DNA from: Planctomycetota bacterium | GTDB lineage: Bacteria; Planctomycetota; UBA1135; JACQFD01 | Assembly: GCA_016200225.1 (NCBI GenBank) | Contig: JACQFD010000039.1 | Span: forward strand, 62,001-126,000 | DNA length: 64,000 nucleotides | Reading direction: 5' to 3' | Shown here: piece by piece, positions 35,229 through 43,156 of the stretch | Position numbering within the stretch: position 1 is the first letter of the stretch | How the letters are laid out: each line of letters starts with the position of its first letter | Notes under the pieces: generated by a model | Told to the model about the DNA's origin: nothing | What the model saw: only the letters and a program-made list of their open reading frames with translations | The model's database searches: none | Translations under genes and position numbers: made by a program

Positions 35229-36233
35229 TTACCAATTCATCCGCGTCAATTGGTCCGCGACCATCCCGGAGAGGAATTCGTTTCGGGACGCCGAACTTGA
35301 AAGGTTGCGTTCGGGAACATTTTCGGAATCTACAAGACGGATATTTTTACTTATGAATATGCGGGCCGCGGCCTCGCGAATCCGTTTGACGGCCCGTATT
35401 TCGATGCCATCCGATCGATGGCGAGAATCCGGCAGAATAAATAATGTTCGAATTTTGCGCCCCGCGGCGACGTCCGCGAGAAACTTAATATTCGTTTCAA
35501 ACGATTGCGTGTTCGATTGTTCGAGCGCGCGCTTGCGCGATGCCTCGTCCCCCGGAACGGCCGCCAGGACGAATTCCGCGAGCGCGAGCGGATGCGCCTG
35601 CTTCGCCGCGTTGACCGCGGACCGCTTCGATTTCATTTCGTCGCCCTCGTCGATCCACATTTTCCACAAATGGCCGTAATCGTTTCTGTAGCCTTCGGTC
35701 AAATATGCAAATGCGTCGGCGTCGAGATCGCCGACGACGATCGCATCGGGCTCGTAATCGATCCATTTTAAACTAAACGCGGAAGCGACTTCGTGGCTCG
35801 TGTACCCCGGAACCGCGAAACTGCCAATTTCCCACGCCGGTCTGCTTTCTGTAGGTTTCGATTCGGCGGCGGCGAAGCGCGCCTCGACTTGGGAAGCTAA
35901 TGTTTCTCCGTCCGCGACCATCAATCCGAATACATTGGAGCCGCCGATAAATAATATTCGACGCGTGCGCGGAGCGTGTTTTGGAGTGAGAGCCCGGCCG
36001 CGTCCGCCAAGGGCGTTGATCGTCGCCGTCGATCCGCCGGGAAGCGGGAGGTTGTATCCGCTCCTTATTGTATAAACAAAATACGGATGGGGTTCGAACG
36101 CATCCGCATTGAGCAGCGCAAAAGCGTCGAGCGCGCTTCGCTTGGGTTGCGCTTGGAGCGAATGATCATTATGAAACGGAACAATCGCGGCGGCGATCAT
36201 CATCGCCGCGACTCGGACGGTGGTGCGGAACAT
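35229..36233 (-). CDS. SGNH-fold protein lacking block III Asn and the Asp-His pair
   Basis: A 334-residue exported protein (signal MFRTTVRVAAMMIAAAIVPF, A-x-A cleavage near residue 28). It is clearly related to its downstream neighbour: ILFIGGSNVFGL matches block I (Ser kept), and IGSFAVPGYTSHE matches block II. Block III reads VVGDLDADAF in place of G-x-N-D. The C-terminal region (ERNLSSSASRNEFLSGM) lacks the Asp-x-x-His pair. It may therefore be a non-catalytic partner of the intact paralogue. Alternatively the triad is built differently. It lies 23 bases upstream of the paralogue in the same operon. Confidence 0.7.
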   Translation of the reverse strand: MFRTTVRVAAMMIAAAIVPFHNDHSLQAQPKRSALDAFALLNADAFEPHPYFVYTIRSGYNLPLPGGSTATINALGGRGRALTPKHAPRTRRILFIGGSNVFGLMVADGETLASQVEARFAAAESKPTESRPAWEIGSFAVPGYTSHEVASAFSLKWIDYEPDAIVVGDLDADAFAYLTEGYRNDYGHLWKMWIDEGDEMKSKRSAVNAAKQAHPLALAEFVLAAVPGDEASRKRALEQSNTQSFETNIKFLADVAAGRKIRTLFILPDSRHRSDGIEIRAVKRIREAAARIFISKNIRLVDSENVPERNLSSSASRNEFLSGMVADQLTRMNW

Positions 36234-36412
36234 GGGAATTCGCGCGACGGGGGTGTCGCGAATTCGTTGCCGGGGGTGCCAGAGCCCAACGTTCCTCGAC
36301 GGTTGGATGGGCCGGTGACAATGTCTAGGCTCTACGGCTACGCAACGCAATACAGTACTTGTCGTTCGTAATAAAACAGTTCGAGCAGTGAACCCGACTC
36401 CAAATACTCATC

Positions 36413-38233
36413 GTGCGTAAGAAAGACTGGATCCCCGATGTCGCGTGGGTGGCGGTCTGCTGCGTTGCGACGTTCTTACTGAAATTGTGGGCGCACCAGT
36501 ACCGCACGACGTCGGGTCACGGCGACACTTGTTACTATTTTCACGTCGCCGAAAATCTATTCAACGGGCGCGGTTTTGTTTGTGATTACGTCTGGAGCTT
36601 TCTTGAGAATCCGTCCGGACGCATTCCGAACGCCCCGAGCAACGCGTGGTGGATGCCCGGTCCGTCGATCGTGAGCGCGATCGGGATGTGGTTCGCGGGC
36701 GCGGCGAGTTACGCGGCCGCGAAGACCGCGATGGCATTGTTAACATCGCTCTATCCTGCGGTCGTGTGGTTGACGGCGCGCGCGATTTCGAAGGATCGTT
36801 CGCTCGCGCTGCGCGCGGCGCTGCTTTCGGTCGCGTTTCATCCGCTCGTCGATCAACCGGCGGCGCCGCTGTCGCACGGCCCATACGGATTATTTGTAGG
36901 CGCCGCGCTCGTGTTGCTCGCCGCGGGACCGCTCACCATCCGCCGTGGATTCGCGCTCGGCGCGCTCGCGGCGCTTGGACATTACTTTCGCGGCGACGCC
37001 CTTACGATTTTTGGAACCGCGGGATTGCTCGCCCTCGTGCGCGTCCGTCGCGACGGCTTTGTAAATATACTAAAACCGCTCGGCGCGGCCGTGATCGGTT
37101 ACGTATTGGTTATGTCGCCGTGGTTCGCGCGCAATTTAATTGTATTCGGCTCGCCGATGGCGCCCGGGCCGGGAAAAGCGCTCTACCTGCGCGATTATTA
37201 TGATTGGTTCGCGCTGCCCGACAGGTTGACGGCGTCGGCGTACATGCGCGACGGCATCTGGCCGCTCATTACAGAAAAATTCCACCGCGTCGGCGAATCG
37301 CTTTATAGTTATTGGGCGTCGTACTACGATCCGACAATCGAATCCCGGAAGGGCGGGTTTTTCGATTCATTACAATCTATGCTAATATTCGCGGGCGACC
37401 GCAGAATTCACAATCCGGCCGGACTTCCGCCGCCGTGGTACTTTCTGCGGCCGTTGAGCATCATCATGTCGTTCATGACATTCGGCGGTCTCGCGCTCTT
37501 GATCGTCGGGAGCTGGCGCAAGGCGACGGGCATGCGTTGGATCGCCGTGTTCGGTCTGCACTCGGCGGCCGAAATTGTATTCTATGCCGTGTTGTTCACG
37601 GGCGTCGCGAGCCAGTCGTATGTTTCGAGCATGTATTCTTTATATCCATTGTTTGTCGTCGGCATCGCGGCCGCATGCAATCCGATCGTTGCCTTTGGCG
37701 CGAATCTCGGAAAACGCGCGTGGATGGCGACCGAAGGCCCGGCGTGGTTGTTAATATTAATACTCGCGGCGGCCAACGCCGTCGGTGTCGGAGCATACGA
37801 AAGAACATATAAAGGTCCGAAATATCTCTCGGTAAAACAACAATTCGCCGAGCTCGGCGCGAAGTTGCGCTCAAACGGATTCAACCCCGCCAAAGACCGC
37901 GTCATGATCGTCAATACGTGGGACTTTTTCGACGGCACGGGAATGCCATGTGTTCGAATCCCGGATGAACCGCTCGTGCGCATTCTCGAATCCGCGAAGC
38001 GAGCGGGTGTGGGTTGGATGCTGGTCGACGATCCGGTCGATGCGAATTCGCTGATGCCGCGCAGGCGTTATCGCACGGAGATCTACTCCGTTTTTGATAA
38101 AGAGAATTCGGACTATTTCTGGAAGGCGTTCGATTTTCCCGAATTAGGATTGCACGCGGTGCGGATCCGTCAGATTGCGCTCGACTATCCAAGGCGCGTC
38201 AACGTGCGTTTCTGGTCGCCCAAACCGAAATAA
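36413..38233 (+). CDS. Polytopic membrane glycosyltransferase (PMT/ArnT-like)
   Basis: A 606-residue protein from a GTG start with about 11-13 hydrophobic helices. The first periplasmic loop after helix 1 holds SGHGDTCYYFHVAENLFNGRGFVCDY, containing the Asp and other acidic residues typical of GT-C enzymes (GT39/83 group) that take sugar from polyprenyl phosphate. A C-terminal soluble domain follows from about residue 450 (FAELGAKLRSNGF onward). It is divergent from the SGNH genes across 179 bases and overlaps no gene on this side. The GT2 enzyme nearby could supply its lipid-linked sugar donor. Confidence 0.72.
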   Translation: MRKKDWIPDVAWVAVCCVATFLLKLWAHQYRTTSGHGDTCYYFHVAENLFNGRGFVCDYVWSFLENPSGRIPNAPSNAWWMPGPSIVSAIGMWFAGAASYAAAKTAMALLTSLYPAVVWLTARAISKDRSLALRAALLSVAFHPLVDQPAAPLSHGPYGLFVGAALVLLAAGPLTIRRGFALGALAALGHYFRGDALTIFGTAGLLALVRVRRDGFVNILKPLGAAVIGYVLVMSPWFARNLIVFGSPMAPGPGKALYLRDYYDWFALPDRLTASAYMRDGIWPLITEKFHRVGESLYSYWASYYDPTIESRKGGFFDSLQSMLIFAGDRRIHNPAGLPPPWYFLRPLSIIMSFMTFGGLALLIVGSWRKATGMRWIAVFGLHSAAEIVFYAVLFTGVASQSYVSSMYSLYPLFVVGIAAACNPIVAFGANLGKRAWMATEGPAWLLILILAAANAVGVGAYERTYKGPKYLSVKQQFAELGAKLRSNGFNPAKDRVMIVNTWDFFDGTGMPCVRIPDEPLVRILESAKRAGVGWMLVDDPVDANSLMPRRRYRTEIYSVFDKENSDYFWKAFDFPELGLHAVRIRQIALDYPRRVNVRFWSPKPK

Positions 38234-38243
38234 TATAATACAA

Positions 38244-39221
38244 ATGAAAGCTAACGAAACGATGGGCGTGATCCTTGCCGCGGGCAAGGGAACGCGCATA
38301 CAACCTTTTTCCGACCGTTATCCGAAACCGATATTACCGATCGCGGGAAAGCCGCTGATCGTTTATCAATTGGAGGCGCTGCGCGAGGCCGGCGTCCGCG
38401 AAATCGTCATCGTGATCGGACATTTGGGATTCGAAGTCGTGCGCGCGCTCGGCGACGGCGCGCAATTCGGCGTTAAGATTAAATATGTCGAGCAGGGCGC
38501 GACGCTCGGCATCGCGCACGCCGTTTCGAGATTGGAACAAAAAATCGACCGGCCGTTTTTTTTATTTTTGGGAGATATCTATTTCGAAATGGCGAAACTC
38601 GACTCGATGGCGTCGGCGCTCGAGCCCGGGACGTGCGACGCGGTGCTCGCGGTGAAGCGCGAACCCGATTTGGACGCCATCAAGCGGAATTTCGTCGTGC
38701 ACGTGGGCGCCGGCGGATTTGTAGAAAGGGTGATCGAAAAACCGAAGCATCCGCGGACGAATATGAAGGGCTGCGGCCTGTATTTATTTGATATATCATT
38801 TTTCGACGCGATCCGGCGGACGCCGCGGACGGCGATGCGCGACGAATATGAAATCACGGACGCGATTCAGATTTTCATCGACGATAAATATCACGTTCGC
38901 GCGCTCGAGATCGTGAAGGACGATCTAAATTTAACCTATGCGTACGACCTGCTCGGACTCAACCTCCACGTGATGCGCGCGCGCGGCGAAAAAAATATCG
39001 TCGGAAAGAATGTTAAGATCGCGACGGGCGCGAAAGTCGAGAATTCGATTCTCATGGATAACTGTGAAATCGCTGCGTCCGTGACGCTGCGCGACTGTCT
39101 CGTGTTCCCCGGCGAAATCGTCAAACGCGCGGGAAACTACGATCGGATCATTTGCGTCGACGGACAGGAGTTGGATTGCCGGCACGCGGTCGAGGCCACG
39201 CCCGACGAGGAGCCCGCGTAA
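38244..39221 (+). CDS. Sugar-phosphate nucleotidyltransferase with left-handed beta-helix
   Basis: A 325-residue enzyme that activates a sugar 1-phosphate with an NTP. The N-terminal block GVILAAGKGTRIQPFSDRYPKP has the G-x-G-x-R loop and Lys; FLFLGDIYFEM holds the metal-binding Asp. RVIEKPKHP and RDEYEITDAIQ belong to the catalytic part. The C-terminal hexapeptide repeats (IVGKNVKIATGAKVEN in pattern) form a beta-helix, as in GlmU and RmlA-like proteins. It starts 10 bases after the glycosyltransferase gene, supporting a role in surface-glycan synthesis. Confidence 0.88.
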   Translation: MKANETMGVILAAGKGTRIQPFSDRYPKPILPIAGKPLIVYQLEALREAGVREIVIVIGHLGFEVVRALGDGAQFGVKIKYVEQGATLGIAHAVSRLEQKIDRPFFLFLGDIYFEMAKLDSMASALEPGTCDAVLAVKREPDLDAIKRNFVVHVGAGGFVERVIEKPKHPRTNMKGCGLYLFDISFFDAIRRTPRTAMRDEYEITDAIQIFIDDKYHVRALEIVKDDLNLTYAYDLLGLNLHVMRARGEKNIVGKNVKIATGAKVENSILMDNCEIAASVTLRDCLVFPGEIVKRAGNYDRIICVDGQELDCRHAVEATPDEEPA

Positions 39222-39225
39222 TTTT

Positions 39226-40905
39226 ATGAAACCCGCCTTTGGCGCCGCGATTTGTAGCGTCGGATTATTTATAAGTTCGTGCGCCGTGTATTTTGGAGGC
39301 AATGAAGTGACGTCGATTCCCGCGCCCGCGACTTTTGTCGTCCGTAATGCAAATATTTACGATCCGGTCGACGGCCGCGTCGGCACGGCGCTCGCGGTCC
39401 GCGACGGAAAAATAGTGATAATCGGTTCGGATGCGGACGTCCAAAGTTTAATTCAACCGAGAACGCATGTATTGAACGCCGACGGCGGCGTCGTCCTCCC
39501 GGGATTGCACGACGCGCACGGACATTTGTTAAATTTAGGATTCGAACTCGAGCGCGCGGATTTGCGCGGCGCGAAATCAGAAGCGGAAATGGTCGCGCGC
39601 GCGGCGGAGTTTGCAAAAAAACACGCGGACGGCTGGCTGCTCGGGCGTGCGTGGGACCAGAATTTATGGATCCATAAACAATTCCCGACGCATTCGGCGC
39701 TCGACGCGGCGACGGGCGCGCGGCCGGCGTTCCTCGTGCGCGTCGACGGCCATGCGGGACTCGCGAACGCGGCGGCGATGAAACTCGCGGGAGTCGGGCG
39801 CTCGACGCAGGATCCGCCGGGCGGCAGGATTATTAAAGACGAGTCGGGCGAACCGACGGGCGTTTTTATTGATGATGCGATGGGACTCGTTGCGCGCGCG
39901 ATTCCGGCGCCGGGCCGCGCCGATCGGACGCGCGGTTATCTTAATGCACAAAAAGAATCGCTGGCGGCCGGGCTCGTTTGCGTCCACGACGCCGGCCTCG
40001 GCATCGCGGATCAGGAAGTTCTCGAAGAACTCGACCGCGAACATAAATTAAAACTTCGAATCTATGGAATGGCTTTGGCCGACGCGGCGCCGGCCGCCGC
40101 CCGCGCGGGTGATCGTTATGAATTGCGGGCCGTAAAAGCGTACGCCGACGGCGCGCTCGGTTCTCGCGGCGCGGCGATGCTGGAGCCCTACTCCGACGAT
40201 CCGGCGAACCGCGGTTTGTTACTGATCGAAAGCGGAGATTTTATTAAACTCGCGACGGCGTGCGCGGATCGCGGATTACAATTGTGCACGCATGCGATCG
40301 GCGACCGCGGCAACCGGCTCGTTTTGGACGCTTACGAAACTGTATTTAAACAAAAGTTCGGAACGGTCTCGCGTCCGGATTTGCGCTGGCGCGTGGAGCA
40401 TTGCCAGGTGGTCGCGCCGGCGGATTTCGCGCGTTTCAAACAATTGGGATTGATTGCATCGATGCAGCCGACGCACGCGACATCCGACGGACCGTGGGCG
40501 CCCGCGCGTATCGGGAATCAAAGAATGGAGGGCGCGTACGCGTGGGGAAAATTCATTGAATTGAATATTCCGCTCGCGTTCGGGAGCGATTTCCCGGTGG
40601 AGTCGCACGATCCGCGGCTCGGGATTTACGCGGCGCTGACGCTGCGGGATCCCGGTTCGAATGATAACAAACGCTTCGGCCCGGGACGAACGTTAACAAT
40701 GAAAGAAACGATCGCCGCGTTCACGACGGGCGCGGCGTTCGCGGCGTTCCACGAAAACGATTGGGGAAGACTAAAGAAAGACTTCGTCGCGGACTTGACT
40801 ATATTTGATAAAAACTTCGTCGACGATTCCGATCCGCGAGCGGTGCTGAATGCAAAAGTGATTCGGACGATCGTCGGCGGCGAAGTCGCGTACCCGGCGC
40901 CGTAG
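39226..40905 (+). CDS. Amidohydrolase lipoprotein, YtcJ-like
   Basis: A 559-residue metal-dependent hydrolase of the amidohydrolase superfamily. The N-terminus (GAAICSVGLFISSC) is a lipoprotein signal, with the lipid-modified Cys probably at residue 19. Metal ligands are visible in GLHDAHGHL (H-x-H), VDGHAG, TCTHAIGDRG-type text (CTHAIGDRG), VEHCQ, and the Asp in FGSDFPVESHDP. The composite beta sandwich at the start reads VVRNANIYDPVDGRVGTALAVRDGKI. Substrates of YtcJ enzymes are formylated amines or amides; the actual one is unknown. It begins 4 bases after the nucleotidyltransferase. Confidence 0.85.
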   Translation: MKPAFGAAICSVGLFISSCAVYFGGNEVTSIPAPATFVVRNANIYDPVDGRVGTALAVRDGKIVIIGSDADVQSLIQPRTHVLNADGGVVLPGLHDAHGHLLNLGFELERADLRGAKSEAEMVARAAEFAKKHADGWLLGRAWDQNLWIHKQFPTHSALDAATGARPAFLVRVDGHAGLANAAAMKLAGVGRSTQDPPGGRIIKDESGEPTGVFIDDAMGLVARAIPAPGRADRTRGYLNAQKESLAAGLVCVHDAGLGIADQEVLEELDREHKLKLRIYGMALADAAPAAARAGDRYELRAVKAYADGALGSRGAAMLEPYSDDPANRGLLLIESGDFIKLATACADRGLQLCTHAIGDRGNRLVLDAYETVFKQKFGTVSRPDLRWRVEHCQVVAPADFARFKQLGLIASMQPTHATSDGPWAPARIGNQRMEGAYAWGKFIELNIPLAFGSDFPVESHDPRLGIYAALTLRDPGSNDNKRFGPGRTLTMKETIAAFTTGAAFAAFHENDWGRLKKDFVADLTIFDKNFVDDSDPRAVLNAKVIRTIVGGEVAYPAP

Positions 40906-40918
40906 AAATAGTCTTAAA

Positions 40919-42220
40919 CTAATGTTTCGATGCGATGGAGGCCGCGTGCCGCGCCGCGCAGATTCCGGCGAGCGCGCCGGTCGAAAACGACGCTTGTAAA
41001 TTATAGCCGCCGCACTCGCCCTGTATATTTAATGTTTCTCCGGCGAAAAACAGTCCGGCGATTTTGCGCGACGCCATCGTCTTGGGATCGACTTCATTCA
41101 GCGCGACGCCGCCGCCCGAGACCATCGCGCCGGCCCACGTGACCTCGAATTGTTGAAATCGCCAGTCTTTAACGATTTTCGCGAGGGCGTCGCGCTCGGG
41201 CGCGCGCAACTCCGACGCGCGGCGGTCCGGATTGATTTGTAATAACGAAAGCAAATGTTCGAACACGCGGCGCGGAATGCCGGGGAGATTTACGTTCTTG
41301 ATCGATTTGGCGCCGTCGCTTTTGCAACATTCGTCGATGTGAGCGCGCGCGTCGTCGACGTCCGGCAGGAGGTCGAGCGAAAGCTCGCACGGTTCGCCCT
41401 GCGCCGTCAATCGCGCGATCGGATGCGACAAATCGAGAATGACGGGGCCCGAAAGGCCAAAATGTGTAAATAATAAATCGCCGATTTTTGTAACCCTCGG
41501 TTTTTTGATAGAAAACCCGGCGGGTCCTGCGGAGACGCGCGCGTTGACGGCAACGCCCGAGAGCGGCTCGACCGGACGATTGGTTAATTTAATCGGCGCG
41601 AGCGCCGGCGCCGGAGGAACTGTAGTATGTCCCAGCGCCGTGGCCATGCCGACGCCCGACGTCGGCGTCGGTTTGGGGCCGCTGCCGCCGCCGGCGATAA
41701 TAAGCGTTCGGCATTCGATCGTTTTACCGTTCGCGACGATGGATTGTATTGTATTATTTTCCGCATTGATTTGTTCGATGCGCGTGCGCAGCGCGATCGA
41801 TACGCCGAGACCGGTTGCTTCGTTAATAATAGCATTCTGGACATCGGCGCCGTCGTCGGACGTCGGATAAATTTTCCCGTGCTCCTCCTCCTTCATCGGC
41901 ACGCCGCGCGATTCGAACCAACGGACAATCTTAATATTATCGAAATGGCGAAACGCGGGCTCGAGCCAGCGGCCGTCGCGGCCGAAACCGGACATGAGGT
42001 CGGCGAGCGTCCCCGCATTTGTAACATTGCAGCGCCCGCCGCCCGCGACGGGGACCTGGCCGCCCGCGAACGGCCGCCGGTCGAGGACGAGCACAACGAG
42101 TTCCGGATGTTCCGTCTTCGCGGCGGCCGCGGCGAACAGCCCCGCCGGCCCGGCGCCCATGACGACAACGTCCGCGCGCGCCGGCAGTTCCAATGCTTGA
42201 ATTCCAGGCGTTTCGCCCAT
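40919..42220 (-). CDS. NAD(P)/FAD-dependent oxidoreductase, HI0933/BaiN family
   Basis: A 433-residue flavoprotein. The dinucleotide-binding fold VVVMGAGPAGLFAAAAA is at the N-terminus, followed by the family signature PVAGGGRCNVTNAG (about residues 57-70). The C-terminus has GLFFAGETLNIQGECGGYNLQASFSTG, the FAD-contact block of the family. Between them lies the inserted substrate-domain characteristic of HI0933 proteins. Function in most bacteria is not established; some act on bile-acid-like enones. It converges on the amidohydrolase with 13 bases between stops. It is divergent from larE. Confidence 0.88.
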   Translation of the reverse strand: MGETPGIQALELPARADVVVMGAGPAGLFAAAAAKTEHPELVVLVLDRRPFAGGQVPVAGGGRCNVTNAGTLADLMSGFGRDGRWLEPAFRHFDNIKIVRWFESRGVPMKEEEHGKIYPTSDDGADVQNAIINEATGLGVSIALRTRIEQINAENNTIQSIVANGKTIECRTLIIAGGGSGPKPTPTSGVGMATALGHTTVPPAPALAPIKLTNRPVEPLSGVAVNARVSAGPAGFSIKKPRVTKIGDLLFTHFGLSGPVILDLSHPIARLTAQGEPCELSLDLLPDVDDARAHIDECCKSDGAKSIKNVNLPGIPRRVFEHLLSLLQINPDRRASELRAPERDALAKIVKDWRFQQFEVTWAGAMVSGGGVALNEVDPKTMASRKIAGLFFAGETLNIQGECGGYNLQASFSTGALAGICAARHAASIASKH

Positions 42221-42312
42221 TGGCTGAATCGTAACCGATGGACGCGCGTCCGGCGACGCCGCGAACGAGGTCGGCCCGTGGGGACGCCGGCGGAGTGTGC
42301 TACGATTCAGTC

Positions 42313-43143
42313 GTGAATTTGTTGGAATTCGAGGCGAAACGCGACGCGCTTACTATAAATATCCAGCGCGCGGGCTCGCTATTGGTAGCATTCTCGGGCG
42401 GCGTCGATTCCTCCGCGCTGCTCGTGGCGGCCGTCCGCGCGCTCGGTGCGTCGCACGTGCTCGCCGCGACCGCCGATTCGCCGTCGTATCCCGAGAGCGA
42501 CCGTCGCGACGCGAGCGCGTGCGCGGCCCGGCTCGGCGTGGAACATTTATTTATCAAAACCGACGAATTGAATAATGCTTCGTATTTGGAAAACTCGCCG
42601 AATCGTTGTTATTTTTGCAAAACGGAGTTGTTTACAGTTCTCGAACCGATACAAAAAAAACGCGGACTCGCGGCGACCGCGTACGGCGAAATCACCGACG
42701 ATGCGGGCGATTTTCGGCCCGGGCAGCGCGCCGCGCGCGAACACGAAATTCTCGCTCCGTTGCGCGAAGCTAATTTTAATAAAGACGACTGCCGCGCGCT
42801 GCTCGCCGTCGAGGGTTTCGATGAACTCTCGCGAAAACCGGCGAGCGCATGTCTCTCGTCGCGCGTTCCGTACGGTACGGCCGTCGTTCCGGAATTATTA
42901 TATAGAATCGGCAAATGCGAGGAATTCCTTCGGTCGCGCGGGTATCGAATCGTCCGCGTGCGCCATCATCACGACGTCGCGCGCATCGAACTCGACGCCG
43001 AAGGAATCTTAAAATCCATCGCGCCGCAGGAGCGCGCGGCGATCGTGGATTTCTTCAAATCCGCCGGATACAAATATATCGCCGTCGATCTCGCGGGATA
43101 CCGGACGGGTTCGCTTAACGAAGCGATCGCGAAGGAAAGTTAA
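42313..43143 (+). CDS. larE: ATP-dependent sacrificial sulfur transferase LarE
   Basis: A PP-loop enzyme that thiolates the nicotinic-acid-derived precursor of the nickel pincer cofactor. The 276 residues include the PP-loop SGGVDSSALLVAA, the NRCYFCKTELF block, TAYGEITDDAGDFRPG, and the catalytic-Cys region KPASACLSSRVPYG. The GTG at 42313 is preferred; an upstream in-frame ATG at 42238 adds 25 residues without family support. No larA, larB or larC is in the window, so the pincer pathway would depend on genes elsewhere. It ends 13 bases from the convergent VWA gene. Confidence 0.9.
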   Translation: MNLLEFEAKRDALTINIQRAGSLLVAFSGGVDSSALLVAAVRALGASHVLAATADSPSYPESDRRDASACAARLGVEHLFIKTDELNNASYLENSPNRCYFCKTELFTVLEPIQKKRGLAATAYGEITDDAGDFRPGQRAAREHEILAPLREANFNKDDCRALLAVEGFDELSRKPASACLSSRVPYGTAVVPELLYRIGKCEEFLRSRGYRIVRVRHHHDVARIELDAEGILKSIAPQERAAIVDFFKSAGYKYIAVDLAGYRTGSLNEAIAKES

Positions 43144-43156
43144 TAATTAACGAAAC

